Shown here: one piece after another, positions 30,659 through 32,104 of the stretch
How positions within the stretch are numbered: position 1 is the stretch's first letter
Layout: every line of letters begins with the position of its first letter
Source: JACKCP01 sp034007295
Lineage (GTDB): Bacteria > Desulfobacterota > Desulfobacteria > Desulfobacterales > JACKCP01
DNA length: 32,104 nt
Direction of reading: 5' to 3'
Assembly: GCA_034007295.1 (NCBI GenBank)
Contig: JAVERC010000040.1
Location: forward strand, 1 to 32,104
Notes under the pieces: generated by a model
What the model saw: the letters and a program-made list of their open reading frames with translations, nothing else
Databases searched by the model: none
Told to the model about the DNA's origin: nothing
Made by a program: the position numbers and the translations under genes

Positions 30659-30754
30659 TTTAAGAAAATCAAAATTAACTATATTTTAGTTTTTAATTAG
30701 TTTTATAAAATAAGTAATAAGTAAATTAGACAATCAAATTTAAGGAGAATTTAG

Positions 30755-31105
30755 ATGGCAGATCAGGTTAATTCCAATTCAGATCAAAAGGCAAAGGTCA
30801 AAGAGTTTTTTTTGGGTAGAAAAAATATTGCAGTAAGGCTTTTATATACAATTCTTTTTCTAGCAATACTTGGAATTGCAACAAATATTGTTTGGGTAAT
30901 AGCTGTTTTTCAATATATTTTTCTTTTAATTACAAAAGGTTATATAAAACCGCTTAGAAAATTTTCATCAAATCTTGCTTTATATCTAAAAGAAATTATT
31001 GATTATATTCTAGTTGTTTCAAATAAAAAACCTTTTCCCTTTAATGAATTTCCAAAGGGTATGACTGAACTTGATCCAGTTGATATAGCAGATTTAGAGG
31101 GTTAA
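30755..31105 (+). CDS. DUF4389 domain membrane protein
   Basis: This 116-residue protein has a hydrophilic N-terminus (about 1-25), two adjacent hydrophobic segments (about 28-58) and an amphipathic C-terminal part with LALYLKEIIDYILVVSNKKPFPF. This matches DUF4389, a family of small membrane proteins of unknown function. The ATG follows AAGGAGAATTTAG. The PHP phosphatase gene starts four nt after the stop, so the two are co-transcribed. Confidence 0.82.
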   Translation: MADQVNSNSDQKAKVKEFFLGRKNIAVRLLYTILFLAILGIATNIVWVIAVFQYIFLLITKGYIKPLRKFSSNLALYLKEIIDYILVVSNKKPFPFNEFPKGMTELDPVDIADLEG

Positions 31106-31109
31106 AAAA

Positions 31110-31958
31110 ATGCTATTGTCTTTGCATGGAGGACACAGTAGCGAATTTTGCAATCATGCCTCAGGTGATCTTGAGGCCATGATTGAAAAATATATTGATC
31201 TTGGTTTTACACATGTTGGAATTTCAGAACATATTCCACCTTATAATGACAAATTAATGTATGAAGATGAAAAATCAGCTGGTCTTACCTCGGAAATTAT
31301 TTTTAACAGGTTTGAATTATATACATTCAAGTGTGAAGAATTAAAAAAAAAATATAAAAAACAGATAACAATCTTTAGGGGTTTTGAAACAGAAACTTAT
31401 TCCGGCTATGAAAAATATATACCAGCACTGATAAAAAGATTTGAGCCTGATTATGTTGTAGGTTCTGTTCACCATATAAATGATATTTGCTTTGATTCAT
31501 CTTTATATGATTACAAAAATGCTGTTGATTCATGCAAAGGACTTGAAAATTTTTACAATGCTTATTTTGATTTACAGTATGAAATGCTTCTGGAAATAAA
31601 ACCTCAGGTTGCAGGACACTTGGATCTTGTTAGAATTTTTGATCCTGATTATGAAAATACCATGAAAGAAAAAAGCATAAGGGAAAAGATATCTCGAAAT
31701 TTAAGGGCTATAAAAGATTATGGCATAATAATTGACTATAACCAGAGAGCTCTGCTAAAAAATATGAAAGAACCTTACCCTTGTAAGATGATTTTTGATG
31801 AAGCCATTGATTTAGGAATAAAAATAGTTCCTGGTGATGATTCACACAGCAATGATGATGTAGGCTTTAATATAGATTACGCAATGGATTTTTTAATAAA
31901 TCAAGGTGTTACTTTAACAGATGAAATTTTTTTAAATTTTTTCAAAAAAAGTGTTTGA
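31110..31958 (+). CDS. PHP-domain histidinol-phosphatase family protein
   Basis: This 282-residue metal-dependent phosphoesterase of the PHP family is close to the HisJ/HisK-type histidinol-phosphatases that act in histidine synthesis. Metal-ligand motifs are LHGGHSSEFC (5-14), ISEHIPP (about 38-44), the Glu of FRGFETE, GSVHHIND (about 118-125), AGHLDLV and the C-terminal PGDDSHS. The first motif reads LHGGH rather than the usual Asp-x-His-x-His, a variant that I recall in this subgroup. The ATG follows AGAGGG. No his genes are nearby, so the substrate assignment is by family only. Confidence 0.82.
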   Translation: MLLSLHGGHSSEFCNHASGDLEAMIEKYIDLGFTHVGISEHIPPYNDKLMYEDEKSAGLTSEIIFNRFELYTFKCEELKKKYKKQITIFRGFETETYSGYEKYIPALIKRFEPDYVVGSVHHINDICFDSSLYDYKNAVDSCKGLENFYNAYFDLQYEMLLEIKPQVAGHLDLVRIFDPDYENTMKEKSIREKISRNLRAIKDYGIIIDYNQRALLKNMKEPYPCKMIFDEAIDLGIKIVPGDDSHSNDDVGFNIDYAMDFLINQGVTLTDEIFLNFFKKSV

Positions 31959-31992
31959 CAAAGGAAAGCTAAAAGGGCTATAAGCGTTCTCG

Positions 31993-32034
31993 TTCCTGAG
32001 GCAAGCAAAACAAAAGCTTCAGGAATTGTTCTTT
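31993..32034 (+). terminator. Terminator after the PHP gene
   Basis: TTCCTGAGGC (31993-32002) pairs with GCTTCAGGAA (32016-32025) with one G-T pair, followed by the T-rich TTGTTCTTT. It lies 35 nt after the stop. Confidence 0.6.
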
Positions 32035-32088
32035 AAGAGAAAAAGAAAAATCAAGCAAGGCACTTGAAAAAAGAAATGAAAAAAAGTG

Positions 32089-32094
32089 TTGACA
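32089..32094 (+). promoter_or_regulatory. Strong -35 box at the window edge
   Basis: A perfect TTGACA preceded by an A-rich tract (32071-32085) resembles an UP-element promoter, as seen for stable RNA operons. The -10 and the gene are outside the window. Confidence 0.35.
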
Positions 32095-32104
32095 CGGGAA
32101 GAGA

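Larger units (their letters stand above)
30320..30754. other. Intergenic region with one dispersed repeat and a promoter
   Basis: The 435 bp between the divergent mscS and DUF4389 genes contain dispersed repeat copy 7 (30392-30536) and, further right, an AT-rich stretch with a promoter-like TTTACA-N16-TATATT (30631-30658). I see no gene. Confidence 0.6.

Overview
The window is very AT-rich chromosomal DNA. The clearest taxonomic hint is the ahbC-hemB-ahbD operon, which belongs to the siroheme-dependent route to heme b used by sulfate-reducing Desulfobacterota and by archaea. The FMN enzyme, CDGSH proteins, HPP-CBS pair and PHP phosphatase fit an anaerobic or microaerobic deltaproteobacterial (Desulfobacterales-like) chromosome. 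This assignment is inferred from gene content only.

Left end (1-5000): the last two repeats of a CRISPR array, with no cas gene in the window, face a three-gene minus-strand operon. The operon encodes a divergent sigma-70-like factor, a protein with a zf-HC2-like zinc finger typical of anti-sigma factors, and a 695-residue protein with a Lon (S16) protease-like domain followed by TPR-like helices. This looks like a sigma / anti-sigma / protease-like signalling module and is the best candidate for an undescribed system here. A link to CRISPR rests only on position.

Middle (5100-16900): a WecA/MraY-type sugar-phosphate transferase and a DegT aminotransferase; a large DUF748/AsmA-like envelope protein; the ahbC-hemB-ahbD operon; a ClpX-like AAA+ unfoldase without the usual zinc domain; a TetR regulator; and a small Cys-rich protein.

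Right (17000-32104): housekeeping and accessory genes. These are typA/bipA, yaaA, an alpha/beta hydrolase, an FMN alpha-hydroxy-acid dehydrogenase-like protein, an ABM monooxygenase, a tandem flavodoxin-like protein divergent from a CDGSH-ferredoxin-CDGSH protein across a well-formed operator/promoter region, a lipoprotein acetolactate decarboxylase, a DEAD-box helicase, a LysE exporter, a CBS/HPP pair, an MscS channel, a DUF4389 protein and a PHP phosphatase. The right edge has a strong -35 box whose gene lies outside the window.

A family of about 150-bp dispersed repeats with imperfect terminal inverted repeats is scattered through the intergenic DNA: six near-full copies, one truncated copy, end fragments and a 43-bp internally deleted form. 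It is MITE-like. One copy supplies the stop codon of a neighbouring gene.
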